Assembly: GCF_000003815.2 (NCBI RefSeq) | Contig: NC_049993.1 | Coordinates: 6,406,489-6,470,488, forward strand | From: Branchiostoma floridae | Lineage: Eukaryota; Chordata; Leptocardii; Amphioxiformes; Branchiostomatidae | Reading direction: 5' to 3' | DNA length: 64,000 nt | Part shown: positions 33,977 to 46,530 of the stretch, in pieces | Numbering within the stretch: the stretch's first letter is position 1 | Layout: the number at the start of each line of letters is the position of its first letter | The notes under the pieces: model-generated | What the model saw: the letters and a program-made list of their open reading frames with translations, nothing else | What the model was told of the DNA's origin: nothing | Database searches by the model: none | Made by a program: the position numbers and the translations under genes

Positions 33977-36900
33977 TATAATGACAGACCACTTTGTTTT
34001 CAAGCGAAGAGTTTAATGAATCGTTCAACTGAAATAAACCAAATCAACTTGCTTAAGCTCACCATGACGGTTGTAATCATTGTCTGTGGGCGTTTGCAGA
34101 TCACAGACTGCACTTGTCAAAAGTTGTAAATCTACAATCAGTACATGCCCAATGCCAGGGGGTTCAGGGGGTTCCGAAGACACCCCCCCCCCCCCGGAAA
34201 AACACACACGCACATACACACACATACATATACACGCGCGCCCTCGAAGGCCCGCTTTTTCATGTCCAAGATGTCTTTTCAAAGGCATGACTGATTTGCA
34301 TTTTTCACTGATAAATATTTTATTTAAATCATCAGTGAGATTTGCCCTAGAAAGTGCAGGAAATAGCGTTTCAAAGGGATCAGACTTCAAAATTTCCCGG
34401 CCCTCCCTTGCGACGGCTAGTGCCCTCAGGGCCGGACATGGTGAACATGATGTGGCGGGAGCGTCGCCCTCAAAACCTAAAAAAAATTCAGAGAAGTTAG
34501 TTTAGTTTAACAGCAAAATTTGCCCCGTAAAACGCAGGAAATGACGTTTCAGAGGATCCAGATGAAAGATTTCTCGCATCTCCATTGCAATGCCTCGCGC
34601 CTTTGGTGTCGGACATGGTGGAAATATGTCGGGGGAGTCGACCTGAAAGACTTACTAGTATGCGAAAAGCCTTGTGTATCTTATTAGCAATTCTATTAAA
34701 CTTGGGCAGCAAATTTTGCCGGTCAAAATGCAGCAAAAAGCGTTTTAGATGGTCAACATCTTAATTTTTTCCCGGGGGAGCATGCCCCAGGACCCCCCCC
34801 CCCCTATTGGGGGCCAAGTGTTGCAAAATTAAACGTATACATAGAACGAATTTTCTCTCACACAGAAGGGTTGAAAAGGTCTCACACACAGACAGATTTT
34901 TCTCTCTCACACAACAGTTGAAAAAGGTCGCACACATTGACAGATTTTTCTCTCTCACACAACCGTTAGAAAAGGTCGCACACATCGACAGATTTTTCTC
35001 TCCCACTCCAAAGTTGAAAAACTTCGCACGCAGCCACAGATTTTCAAAAGGTGATTTTTTTACCATGTGTTGTCCTATACCATTCTTCTCAAATGTTATA
35101 AATGCAAGCGTATACAGACGGTTTCTCGGTTCAACATGTACTTTATTCTTCAATATAGAGGCTATTATATTCTTTAAGTGAATACCGTGACCGGTATTCA
35201 AATCCATTTCTATTTCAGCATTAATGATACAATGGCCAGCATGACTTTGACTTTTGACCTGTTATATAGCTTATATGATTTGCCTTTTTCCCATAGAGAC
35301 ATGTATTTGAAATATACCGCGTAGCTGGAATGTCTCTGGATCCATAGAATGCACGCACACATGTCATATAAGTTGTCCTACACCGACTCAAACTTGCACG
35401 CTCGATATCTTTCTTAGATACTCTTTCCGATCGTTCGTGCAGTCATACATAATATCTGTAAAAACAAATATTATCCAAAAACTGAGGCTGAATTTTTTTT
35501 CACATACACAGCAAGAAGTTTCTGCAAGTCAGTCACCCATGGTAAGAAAGCTTAAGGTGGAAAAAAATCCGTCCCTTTAGAGAACAGTTTAAAAGATCCT
35601 TGTTCGGATGTATAAGTACGACGACTTTAAAGTTTTGGGGGTTGATTGCATTCTTCACATAGTGCAGACACCACGAGAATATGTCGCGTCAACAAATGTG
35701 CAATTTTTTGTCTCAAACACACGCAGAAATCAACTCTCAAACACATATCGAATTATTCTTTCCAAAGACAAACTATTCTTTGATACAGCAGACATTTTTA
35801 TTCCGACACACAAACACTAGAATTCTCTCTCACACACAGCACAAAAAGTTCTCTCACTTCGCGAGGCTTTCCCTGCCAACCCGGCTGTAGGAGTGAGCGA
35901 TTTTTTCGTCTGAGTGAGAGCGAAATTTGGTCGATGTGAGAGCGGAGTAGTGGAAGAATAACTTGCTTGAGTTTTCTGAACTTCCAAATGGCAATGAACA
36001 GTGTTATTTTCTTCAGTTTCCAATAATAAACCATTTTAACAATGACATTCTGTTATGTTATAGACATTTCCTCGACAATCACTTTATTCCGACACACAAC
36101 GCAGAAATTCTCGCTCACCCACAGAACAAAAAGTTCTTTCACCTCGGGGGCTTTCCCCGCCGATCAGGCTGGAGGAGTGAGCGATTTTTTTGGTCTGAGT
36201 GAGAGCGAAATTTGGTCGATGTGAGAGCGCTTTTGGAGTAGTGGAAGAATAACTTGCTTGAGTTTTCTTATCTTCTTAAAGGCAATGAACAGCGTCATTT
36301 TCTTCAGTTTCCAATAATAAACCTTTTCAAAAATGACATTCTGTTATATTATAGACATTTCCTCGACAATCATATCATTCCGACACACAACGCAGAAATT
36401 CTCTCTCACCCACAGAACAAAAGGTTCTCTCACCTCGGAGGCTTTCCCCGCCAATCAGGCTGTAGGAGTGAGCGATTTTTTTGGTCTGAGTGAGAGCGAA
36501 ATTTGGTCGATGTGAGAGCGCTTTCGGAGTAGTGGAAGAATAACTTGCTTGAGTTTTCTGAACTTCCAAATGGCAATGAACAGTGTCATTTTCTTGTTTC
36601 CACTAATGAACCTTTTTAACAATGACATTCTGTTATATCATAGACATTTCCTCGGCAGTCATATTATTCCGACACACAACGCTGAAATTCTCTCTCACCC
36701 ACAGAACAAAAAGTTCTTTCACTCCGCGAGGCTTCCCCTACCAACCCGGCTGGAGGAGTGAGCGATTACTTTGGTCTGAGTGAGAGCGAATCTTTGTCGA
36801 TGTGAGAGCGCTTTCGGAGTAGTGGAAGAATAACTTGCTTGAGTTTTCTTAACTTCTAAAGGGGAATAAACAGTGTCATTTTCTTCAGTTTCCAATAATA

Positions 36901-37530
36901 AACCATTTTAACAATGACATTCTGTTATGTTATAGACATTTCCTCGACAATTACTTTATTCCGACACACAACGCAGAAATTCTCTCTCAACCACAGAACA
37001 AAAAGTTCTTTCACCTCGGGAGCTTTCCCCGCCAACCCGGCTGGATGAGTGAGCGATTTATTTTGGTTTGAGTAAGAGCGAAATTTGGTCGATGTGAGAG
37101 CGCTTTCGGAGTAGTGAAAGAATAACTTCCTGGAGGTTTATTTACTTCAAACGCAAAAAAAAAACATTGACATTTTGTTCAGTTTGAAATGATATACATC
37201 ATGCAATAACAATCACTCATACGAAAGATATTGTGTTGACGATCAATCTTTTTCCGACACACAACGCTAAAATTCTCTCTCACACACAGAACAAAAAGTT
37301 CTCCCACTTCGGGAGGCTTTCCCTGCCAACCGGTATTAGGAGTGAGCCCTTTTTTGGGTCTGAGTGAGAGCGAAAATTCGTCGATGTGAGACCGCTTTCG
37401 GAGTAGTGAAAGAATAAATTCCTGGAGGTTTATTTACTTTAGACTCAAATCAACACCTGACATTCTGTTCAGTTTGAAACAATATACATCATACAATCAT
37501 AATCACCTATACCAAAGATATGTCTGACTG

Positions 37531-37968
37531 NNNNNNNNNNNNNNNNNNNNNNNNNNNNNNNNNNNNNNNNNNNNNNNNNNNNNNNNNNNNNNNNNNNNNN
37601 NNNNNNNNNNNNNNNNNNNNNNNNNNNNNNNNNNNNNNNNNNNNNNNNNNNNNNNNNNNNNNNNNNNNNNNNNNNNNNNNNNNNNNNNNNNNNNNNNNNN
37701 NNNNNNNNNNNNNNNNNNNNNNNNNNNNNNNNNNNNNNNNNNNNNNNNNNNNNNNNNNNNNNNNNNNNNNNNNNNNNNNNNNNNNNNNNNNNNNNNNNNN
37801 NNNNNNNNNNNNNNNNNNNNNNNNNNNNNNNNNNNNNNNNNNNNNNNNNNNNNNNNNNNNNNNNNNNNNNNNNNNNNNNNNNNNNNNNNNNNNNNNNNNN
37901 NNNNNNNNNNNNNNNNNNNNNNNNNNNNNNNNNNNNNNNNNNNNNNNNNNNNNNNNNNNNNNNNNNNN
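37531..37968. other. Assembly gap (438 N) in left foldback arm
   Basis: The gap falls in the ~295 bp array; open frames crossing it are meaningless. Confidence 0.97.
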
Positions 37969-38376
37969 CTTTTGTCGATGTGAGAGCGCCTTCGGAGTTG
38001 TGGAAGAGCAAATTCTCTAAGTATTTTTTTTACTAAAAACGCAAAATGATCACTGACATTTTGTTTAGTTTGTAACGATATACACCATACAATAACAATC
38101 ACTTATATCAAATATTAAAGATATTGTCTTGACAATCAATCTTTTTCCGACACACAACGCTAAAATTCTCTCTCACCCACAGAACAAAAAGTTCTCTCAC
38201 TTCGGGAGGCTTCCTTGCCAACCCGGCTGTAGGAGTGAGCGCTTTTTGGGGTCTGAGTGAGTGCGAACTTTGGTCGATGTGAGAGCGCTTTCGGAATGGT
38301 GAAAGAATAATTTCCTTCAGTATTTTTCCATGCCAAATATTTTATATACCTGTTTAAACAGTTCTTGCTTGAACAT

Positions 38377-38439
38377 GGTCGCTCTAGCGCAGTGGGAAAA
38401 TTTGCGCATTGTAAACCCGGTTCGATTCCAGGGAGGCAA
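38377..38439 (+). tRNA. Degenerate tRNA-like sequence (pseudo-tRNA or SINE head)
   Basis: Has a good A box (TAGCGCAGTGGG), an exact B box (GGTTCGATTCC) and a T run for Pol III termination straight after (38441 onward). TTGTAAACC resembles a tRNA-Thr(TGT) anticodon loop. Only 63 bases; the acceptor stem does not pair and about ten bases are missing, so it is not a functional tRNA. It lies in an insertion of roughly 440 bp within one foldback unit. Confidence 0.6.
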
Positions 38440-40019
38440 TTTTTTTTTTTAACTTTCTTTTTTTTTCTTCTTTTACATCCATTAAAATACTAATTTTTGC
38501 ATCCATTGAAATACCTATTAACAATACTTTTGTATAGAACATTAAAACTCACATTTGCACCTGTTCTACTTCTGCATTTTTTCGATGTTGGGATATTTGA
38601 ATGAGACGTGCGATACTCTGCTTATATGTCGTTCTTACTTTCCATAAAATGCCCATACAACATCTATATCACAGAATTACACAAGAACAAACTGATTTTC
38701 TCGAATATATCTGCATACTGGCTTTTTTTTCAAAATACGCATCAGCCAGCTTTTTTTCAGAAGCTTTCTTGTTTCACTTCAAGAGCAAAATAAACATTGA
38801 TATTTTGTATAGTTTATAACGATATACACTATACAATACAATCATTCATTCCAAAGATATGGTCTTGACAATCAATCTTTTTCCGACACACAACGCTAAA
38901 ATTCTCTCTCACCCACAGAACAAAAAGTTCTCTAACTTCGTGAAGCTCTCCTACCAACCCGGCTTTAGAAGTGAGCGAATTTTTCGGTCTGAGTGAGAGC
39001 GAATTTTTGTCGTTGTGAGAGCGTTTTAGGGGTAGTGAAAGAACAACTTCCTTCAGTATTTTTTCACTTAAAACACAAAATAAACGCTGACATTTTGTTC
39101 AATTTGCAACGATATACACTATACAATACCAATCACTTATACCAAATATTAAAGATATTGTCTTGACAATCAATCTTTATCCGACACACAACGCTGAAAT
39201 TCTCTTTCACCCACAGAACAAAAAGTTCTCTCACTCCGGGAGGCTTCACTGCCAACGCGGCTGTAGGAGTGAGCGATTTTTTGGGTCTGAGTGAGTGCGA
39301 ACTTTTGTCGGTGTGAGAGCGCTTTTGGAGTAGTGAAAGAACAACTTCTTTAAGTATTTTTTACTAAAAACGCAAAATGATCACTGGCATTTTTTTCAGT
39401 TTGTAACGATATACACCATACAATAACAATCACTTATACCAAATATTAAAGACATTGTCTTGACAATCAATCTTTTTCCGACACACAACGCTAAAATTCT
39501 CTCTCACACACAGAACAAAAAGTTCTCTCACTTCGGGAGGCTTCCTTGCCACCCCGGCTGTAGGAGTGAGCGCTTTTTGGGGTCTGAGTGAGTGCGAACT
39601 TTTGTCGATGTGAGAGCGCTTTTGGAGTAGTGAATGAACAACTTCTTTTAGTATTTTTTACTTAAAACTCAAAATAAACACTGACATTTTGTCTAGTTTG
39701 TAACGATATACACTATACAATAACAATCACTTATACCAAATACTAAGGATATTGTCTTGACAATCAATCTTTATCCGACACACAACACTGAAATTCTCTC
39801 TCACCCACAGAACAACAAGTTCTCTCACTTCGGGAGGCTTCCCTGCCAACGCGGCTGTAGGAGTGAGCGATTTTTGGAGTCTGAGTGAGTGCGAACTTTT
39901 GTCGATGTGAGAGCGCTTTTGGAGTAGTGAAAGAACAACTTCTTTTAGTATTTTTTACTTAAAACTCAAAATAAACACTGACATTTTCTTCAGTTTGCAA
40001 CGATATGCATCATACAACT

Positions 40020-40520
40020 AGAGTTCCACGACCCCATACCTTCGCCAAATGATTCAATCTTTTACAACTGCTGTATCAATTGTGTTTGTCATTAATTATG
40101 CAAATAAGGTTCTGATTTGCATAATCTATATTACTTGATCATGTCCTCCACCAAACAACAGACGCACGCAATCTGTGTTAAGAAAATAGGCTTTTATCGC
40201 ATTTTCTGATAATTTATGCAAATGAGGACTCATTTACGTAGTTAATGTTCAACGATGTTCACCTGTACATAACTTCCAAATGCTACAAGTAAGAACTTCC
40301 AGTCATTTACCACGATGACATTATATCATTTTCTCATTAATTATGCAAATTAGGTCTCAATTTTGCATACTAGTAACTTGTAAGTTTCAATATTCTTGCC
40401 TTCCTCTGTTACAAATGTCACATGTTGCAATAGTCCTTTTAATAAACTGGGTGTGTTTAGACAATTTCATAATTTATCATGCAAATAAGATTTCAATTGG
40501 CATAGTTAATATGTAGTTAT
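40020..40520. repeat. About 122-bp repeats with ATGCAAAT in the foldback spacer
   Basis: ATTATGCAAATAAGG, TTATGCAAATGAGG, ATTATGCAAATTAGG and ATCATGCAAATAAG recur near 40094, 40215, 40337 and 40479, spacing about 121-142. Each copy is followed by an inverse or partial ATTTGCATA-like piece. Diverged copies. Confidence 0.7.
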
Positions 40521-41449
40521 ATAAAGCATCCCTTAAGCTATCTACATACCAAAAGTCATGACAATCCGTCAACCCTTTCTTGAGTTATATCCTTTCAAAG
40601 TCTGACACTAAACGTGCCCTGCAGTTCCAAAACAAGCCGCTAGGGGACTTAAACCTATACCACTTACTCTCGGCATATAGACCTGTCTATCACTCAAAAA
40701 TCATAGCCGCAGCATATCCAGAACTTGAGATATCAAACCAGAAGGTTCCGCTGCAGTACCGTTACATGCCGTTGGGGAGCCCAAAATCTAATTGTTTCCA
40801 GGTTTCATCAAGACCTACCCACATACCNNNNNNNNNNNNNNNNNNNNNNNNNNNNNNNNNNNNNNNNNNNNNNNNNNNNNNNNNNNNNNNNNNNNNNNNN
40901 NNNNNNNNNNNNNNNNNNNNNNNNNNNNNNNNNNNNNNNNNNNNNNNNNNNNNNNNNNNNNNNNNNNNNNNNNNNNNNNNNNNNNNNNNNNNNNNNNNNN
41001 NNNNNNNNNNNNNNNNNNNNNNNNNNNNNNNNNNNNNNNNNNNNNNNNNNNNNNNNNNNNNNNNNNNNNNNNNNNNNNNNNNNNNNNNNNNNNNNNNNNN
41101 NNNNNNNNNNNNNNNNNNNNNNNNNNNNNNNNNNNNNNNNNNNNNNNNNNNNNNNNNNNNNNNNNNNNNNNNNNNNNNNNNNNNNNNNNNNNNNNNNNNN
41201 NNNNNNNNNNNNNNNNNNNNNNNNNNNNNNNNNNNNNNNNNNNNNNNNNNNNNNNNNNNNNNNNNNNNNNNNNNNNNNNNNNNNNNNNNNNNNNNNNNNN
41301 NNNNNNNNNNNNNNNNNNNNNNNNNNNGGTGTGACAGCCTAACTCGGTAAGCACTGGGTTGGATCAAGATGATATTTAGTAAAAGGCAGGCCAAGTTAGA
41401 GTTAATGGGCCTCCTAGTGGCTTTCTAAGGTACAGCAGCGGAACTGAAA
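40521..41449. other. Foldback spacer with 500-N gap
   Basis: N fills 40828-41327. The flanks (for example CAGGTTTCATCAAGACCTAC) look like a dispersed repeat, but I cannot assign them. If the element ever encoded a transposase, this gap is the likeliest place. Confidence 0.6.
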
Positions 41450-44400
41450 TGATGCTGAAAGAAGCTGTTCTTTCACTACTCCAAAAGCGCTCTCACATCG
41501 ACAAAAGTTCGCACTCACTCAGACCCAAAAAATCGCTCACTCCTACAGCCGCGTTGGCAGGGAAGCCTCCCGGAGTGAGAGAACTTTTTGTTCTGTGTGT
41601 GAGAGAGAATTTCAGCGTTGTGTGTCGGAGAAAGATTGATTGTCAAGACAATATCTTTAATATTTGGTATAAGTGATTGTTATTGTATGGTGTATATCGT
41701 TACAAACTGAAAAAAATGCCAGTGATTATTTTGCGTTTTTAGTAAAAAATACTTAAAGAAGTTGTTCTTTCACTACTCCAAAAGCACTCTCACATCGACA
41801 AAAGTTCGCACTCACTCAGACCCAAAAAATCGCTAACTCCTACAGCCGGGTTGGTAGGGGAAGCCTCGCGGAGTGAGAGAACTTTTTGTTCTGTGTGTGA
41901 AAGAGAATTTCAGCGTTGTGTGTCGGATAAAGATTGATTGTCAAGACAATATCTTTAATATTTGGTATAAGTGATTGTTATTGTATAGTGTATATCGTTA
42001 CAAACTAGACAAAATGTCTGCGTTTATTTTGAGTTTTAAGTAAAAAATACTAAAAGAATTTATTCTTTCACTATTCGAAAGCGCTCTCACATCGACAAAA
42101 GTTCGCACTCACTCAGACCCAAAAAATCGCTCACTCCTACAGCCGCGATGGCAAGGAAGCCTCCCGGAGTGAGAGAACTTTTTGTTCTGTGTGTGAGAGA
42201 GAATTTCAGCGTTGTGTGTCGGAGAAAGATTGATTGTCAAGACAATATCTTTAATATTTGGTATAAGTGATTGTTATTGTATAGTGTATATCGTTACAAA
42301 CTAGACAAAATGTCAGTGTTTATTTTGAGTTTTAAGTAAAAAATACTAAAAGAAGTTGTTCTTTCACTACTCCAAAAGCGCTCTCACATCGACAAAAGTT
42401 AGCACTCACTCAGACCCAAAAAATCGCTCACTACTACAGCCGCGTCGGCAGGGAAGCCTCCCGGAGTGAGAGAACTTTTTGTTCTGTGTGTGAGAGAGAA
42501 TTTCAGCGTTGTGTGTCGGAGAAAGATTGATTGTCAAGACAATATCTTTAATATTTGGTATAAGTGATTGTTATTGTATAGTGTATATCGTTACAAACTA
42601 GACAAAATGTCAGTGTTTATTTTGAGTTTTAAGTAAAAAATACTAAAAGAAGTTGTTCTTTCACTACTCCAAAAGCGCTCTCACATCGACAAAAGTTCGC
42701 ACTCACTCAGACCCCAAAAAGCGCTCACTCCTACAGCCGCGTTGGCAGGGAAGCCTCCCGAAGTGAGAGAACTTGTTGTTCTGTGTGTGAGAGAGAATTT
42801 CAGCGTTGTGTGTCGGAGAAAGATTGATTGTCAAGACAATATCTTTAATATTTGGTATAAGTGATTGGTATTGTATAGTGTATATTGTTACAAACTAAAC
42901 AAAATGTCAGCATTTATTTTGCATTTGAAGTGAAAAAATTCTGAAGGAAGTTATTCTTTCACTATTCCAAAAGCGCTCTCACATCGACAAAAGTTCGCTC
43001 TCACTCAGACCCAAAAAATCGCTCACTCCTACAGCCGGGTTGGCAGGGGAGGCCTCCCGAAGTGACAGAACTTTTTCTTCTGTAGGTGAGAGAGAATTGT
43101 AGCGTTGAGTGTCGGAAAAAGATTGATCGTCAAGACAATGTCTTTGGTTTAAGTGATTGTTAGTGTATGATGTATATCGTTTCAAACTATACAAAATGTC
43201 AGTTTTTAATATGCGCTTGAAGTAAAGAAATACTGAAGGAAGTTAGTCTTCCACTACTCCGAAAGCGCTCTCACATCGACCAAATTTCGCTCTCACTCAG
43301 ACCAAAATAAATCGCTCACTCCTCCAGCCGGGTTGGTAGGGGAAGCCTCGCGGAGTGAGAGAACTTTTTGTTCTGTGGGTGAGAGAGAATTTCAGCGTTG
43401 TGTGTCGGAATAATATGACTGTCGAGGAAATGTCTAAAATATAACAGAATGTCATTGTTAAAAAGATTTATTAGTGGAAACAAGAAAATGACACTGTTCA
43501 TTCCCCTTTAGAAGTAAATAAACTTCCAGGAAGTTATTCTTTCACTACTCCGAAAGCGCTCTCACATCGACAAAATTTCGCTCTCACTCAGACCCAAAAA
43601 AATCGCTCACTCCTACAGCCGCGTTGGCAAGGAAGCCTCCGAGGTGAGAGAACTTTTTGTTCCGTGGGTGAGAGAGAATTTCTGCGTTGTGTGTCGGAAC
43701 GATATGTTTTTCGAGGAAATGTCTATAATATAACAGAATGTTATTTTTGAAAAGGTTTATTATTGGAAACTGAAGAAAATGACGCTGTTCCTTGACTTTA
43801 AGAAGATAAGAAAACTCAAGCAAATTATTCTTGCACTATTCCGAAAGCGCTCTCACATCGACCAAATTTCGCTCTCACTCAAACCAAAATAAATCGCTCA
43901 CTCCTCCAGCCGGGTTGGCGGGGAAAGCCCACGAGGTGAAAGAACTTTTTGTTCTGTGGGTGAGAGAGAATTTCTGCGTTGTGTGTCGGAATAAAGTGAT
44001 TGTCGAGGAAATAACATAACAGAATGTCATTGTTAAAATGGTTTATTATTGGAAACTGAAGAAAATAACACTGTTCATTGCCATTTGGAAGTTCAGAAAA
44101 CTCAAGCAAGTTATTCTTCCACTACTCCGAAAGCGCTCTCACATCGACCAAATTTCGCTCTCACTCAGACGAAAAAATCGCTCACTCCTACAGCCGGGTT
44201 GGCAGGGAAAGCCTCGCGAAGTGAGAGAACTTTTTGTGCTGTGTGTGAGAGAGAATTCTAGTGTTTGTGTGTCGGAATAAAAATGTCTGCTGTATCAAAG
44301 AATTGTTTGTCTTTGGAAAGAATAATTCGATATGTATTTGAGAGTTGATTTCTGCGTGTGTTTGAGACAAAAAATTGCACATTTGTTGACGCGCCATATT

Positions 44401-45256
44401 CTCGTGGTGTGAAGAATGCAATCAACCCCCAAAACCTTAAAGTCGCCGTACTTATACATCCGAACAAGGATCTTTTAAACCTTTCTCTTAAGGGACGGAT
44501 TTTTTTCCACCTTAAGCTTTCTTACCATGGGTGTCTGACTTGCAGAAACTTCTTGCTGTGTATGTGAAAAAAAATCAGCCTCAGTTTTTGGATAATATTT
44601 GTTTTTACAGATATTATGTATGACCGCACGAACGATCTGAAAGAGTATCTAAGAAAGATATCGAGCGTGCAAGTTTGAGTCGGTGAAGGACAACTCATAT
44701 GACATGTGTGCGTGCATTCTATGGATCCAGAGACATTCCAGCTACGGTACATTTCAATTACATGTCTCTATGGGAAAAGGGCAAATCATATAAACTATAT
44801 AACAGGTCAAAAGTCAAAGTCATGCTGGCCATTGTATCATTAATGCTGAAATAGAAATGGATTTGAATACCGGTCACGGTATTCACTTAAAGAATATAAT
44901 AGCCTCTATATTGAAGAATAAAGTACATGTTGAACCGAGAAACCGTCTGTATATGCTTGCATTTATAACATTTATGAAGAACGATATAGGACAACACATG
45001 GTAAAAAATCACCTTTTGAAAATCTGTGACTGTGTGCGAAGTTTTTCAACTTTGGAGTGGGAGAGAAAAATCTGTCGATGTGTGCGACCTTTTCCAACGG
45101 TTGTGTGAGAGAAAAATCTGTCAATGTGTGAGACCTTTTTCCACTGTTGTGTGAGAGAGAAAAATCTGTCTGTGTGTGAGACCTTTTTCAACCCTTCTGT
45201 GTGAGAGAAAATTCGTTCTATGTATACGTTTAATTTTGCAACACTTGGCCCCCAAT
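41450..45256 (-). repeat. Right arm of the foldback element
   Basis: Inverse of the left arm. TTGTGTGTCGGA (inverse anchor) recurs near 41629, 41921, 42221, 42518, 42817, 43110, 43403, 43693, 43984 and 44266, spacing about 290-300. As in the left arm, inner units are the AAAACTCAAAATAAAC type and outer units the GGCAATGAACAGTG type; the single-copy outer part (44400-45256) mirrors 34806-35690. Confidence 0.9.
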
Positions 45257-46530
45257 ACCCCCCCCCCCCCTAGGCAACTCGCGCATTCGGTGCTCGATGA
45301 TCCCAGAAGTACTAAGAAGACCCCCCAGCAAAATTCTGGCTACGGTCATGCAGTATGAAAGCCTAATGGAATAACGTGTTTGAGCCAAATCAATGACCAC
45401 TCTGTTTTCAATGACTCTGAGTTCAATGAATCGTTCAACTGAAATAAATCAAATTAAAACAAACCGGCACATCTTTCTGCAACCTTGGCGGATGTAATCA
45501 TTGTGTGTGGTCCGCTCTTTCATGTCCAAGATGTTTTTTTCAAAGGCATGACTAATTTGCATTTTTCACTGATTTCATTTTAATTGTCGGCGAGATTTGC
45601 CCTAAAAAGTGCAGGAAATAGCGTTTCAGAGGGTCCAGATTTTAAAATTTCCAGGACCTCCCTTGCCTCGGCTAGCGCCCTCAGGGCCGGACATGGTGAA
45701 CATGATGTGGTGGGAGCGTCGCCCTCAAAACTTTCTCATTAATAAAAAAATTCATTGAACTTAGCTTAATTAAACAACAAAATTTGCCCCTTAAAATGCA
45801 GGAAATAGGGTTTCAGTGGGTCCAAATTTCAAAATTTTCCGGACCTCCCTTGTGACGGCTCGCGCCTTTGGTGTCGGACATGGTGACGTGGAAATATGTC
45901 GGGGGAGTTTCCCTCAAAGACTTATGCCAAAAGCCTTATGTATCTTACTAGCAATTCCATTAAACTTGGCCAGCAAATTTTTTTCGGTCAAAATGCAGCA
46001 AATAGCGTTTCAGAGGGTCAACAATTTAAAATTTTTCCGGGGGAGCATGCCCCAGGACCCCCCTAGGCAACTCGCGCATTCGGTGCTCGATGGTCCCAGA
46101 AGTACTAAGAAGACCCCCCCCCCCCTCAAGCAAAATCCTGGCTACGGTCATGCAGTATGAAAGCCTAATGGATTAACATGTTTTGGCCAGGTCATTGCAT
46201 CTTGGGAGTGTAAAACTACTTATGTGCATTTGTAATACGTTAACAAGTCGTTTAATTGCACAGTCTATTTCCCATCGTATTTCGTGCAATTATCCGACTG
46301 GTGCAATAAATCGAAGTTATCTAGCTGGACCGCACGGGTTTGGGATTTTGGGATTCCGTGCAGTTAACAGAAGTGTGCGTCGATGCAAATTAACAATGCA
46401 AAGCTTCGTCAGTCCTATAATTGGAGGTTATCCGTCGAGTTTCGGGAGTCAGAACTCAACTGGTTAAAGAATACTGTACTAGTAGTTTGTCTTGTATTCA
46501 TGAAGGACCCTCATAAAGGGACCGTAATAA
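45257..46530. repeat. Remainder of the composite array right of the foldback element
   Basis: Resumes with TAGGCAACTCGCGCATTCGG and poly-C tracts, the AACTGAAATAAATCAAA block, CCGGACCTCCCTTGTGACGG subrepeats and the GGCTACGGTCATGCAGTATG marker (about 45337 and 46140). No gene B fragment is present in this part. Confidence 0.75.

Larger units (their letters stand above)
18930..34805. repeat. Tandem array of 3.5-4.7 kb composite units, left of the foldback element
   Basis: A marker starting TTAATGACGTATACC recurs at about 19962, 23484, 27423 and 32158, spacing 3.5, 3.9 and 4.7 kb. Unit order: GAAGGATTCTCA block, LINE tail, gene B fragment, partial CCCTGTCACAT element, subrepeats with CCGGACCTCCCTTGTGACG (for example 20749, 24240, 26085, 28200, 30630), the dyad CCGGGGGAGCATGCCCCCGG with flanking poly-C, ~330 bp repeats, and in some a LINE C-terminus. 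Copies are near identical over hundreds of bases but differ by insertions, so amplification is recent. The first unit grades into the gene B 3' flank. The array resumes at 45257 beyond the foldback insertion. Confidence 0.85.
34806..40010 (+). repeat. Left arm of the foldback element
   Basis: Unit anchor CCGACACACAA at 35803, 36089, 36379, 36669, 36961, 37254, (gap), 38147, 38883, 39181, 39478 and 39774. Spacing is 286-298 bp except where a tRNA-like insert (38330-38775) lengthens one unit. Outer units carry GGCAATGAACAGTG-type sequence, inner units AAAACGCAAAATAAAC-type sequence. Each unit also has internal dyads of TCTCAC and GTGAGA. Confidence 0.9.
34806..45256. mobile_element. 10.45-kb foldback element with tandem-repeat inverted arms
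   Basis: Both ends carry ATTGGGGGCCAAGTGTTGC (34806 onward; inverse ending 45256). Homology continues inward in inverse orientation through several kilobases: four ~50 bp TCTCTCACAC/AGATTTTTC repeats, a ~600 bp single-copy stretch, then ten or more ~290-298 bp direct repeats per arm. A spacer (40011-41449, including 500 N) separates the arms. This is the organisation of Foldback/TU-type elements (long inverted repeats made of direct repeats). It interrupts an array unit: the left flank ends GGACC-poly-C and the right flank resumes poly-C-TAGGCAACTCGCG, which are joined in the uninterrupted copy near 46055. The poly-C hides any target duplication. No transposase frame seen; the gaps could hide one. 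Confidence 0.85.

Noticed and set aside
34761..35207. Open frames of 120-150 codons on both strands at the left end of the foldback element
   Set aside because: Cys/Phe/Ser-rich translations of the ~50 bp direct repeats; no domain, and the mirror copy in the other arm does not conserve one frame.
37469..41394. Long open frames across the N gaps (also near 51222-52205, 48618-49062 and 29387-29760)
   Set aside because: They consist mostly of N-derived X residues; gaps contain no stops by default.
35803..44266. CRISPR-like regular spacing
   Set aside because: Units are ~290-298 bp and similar over their whole length, with no unique spacers; the setting is a eukaryotic foldback element.
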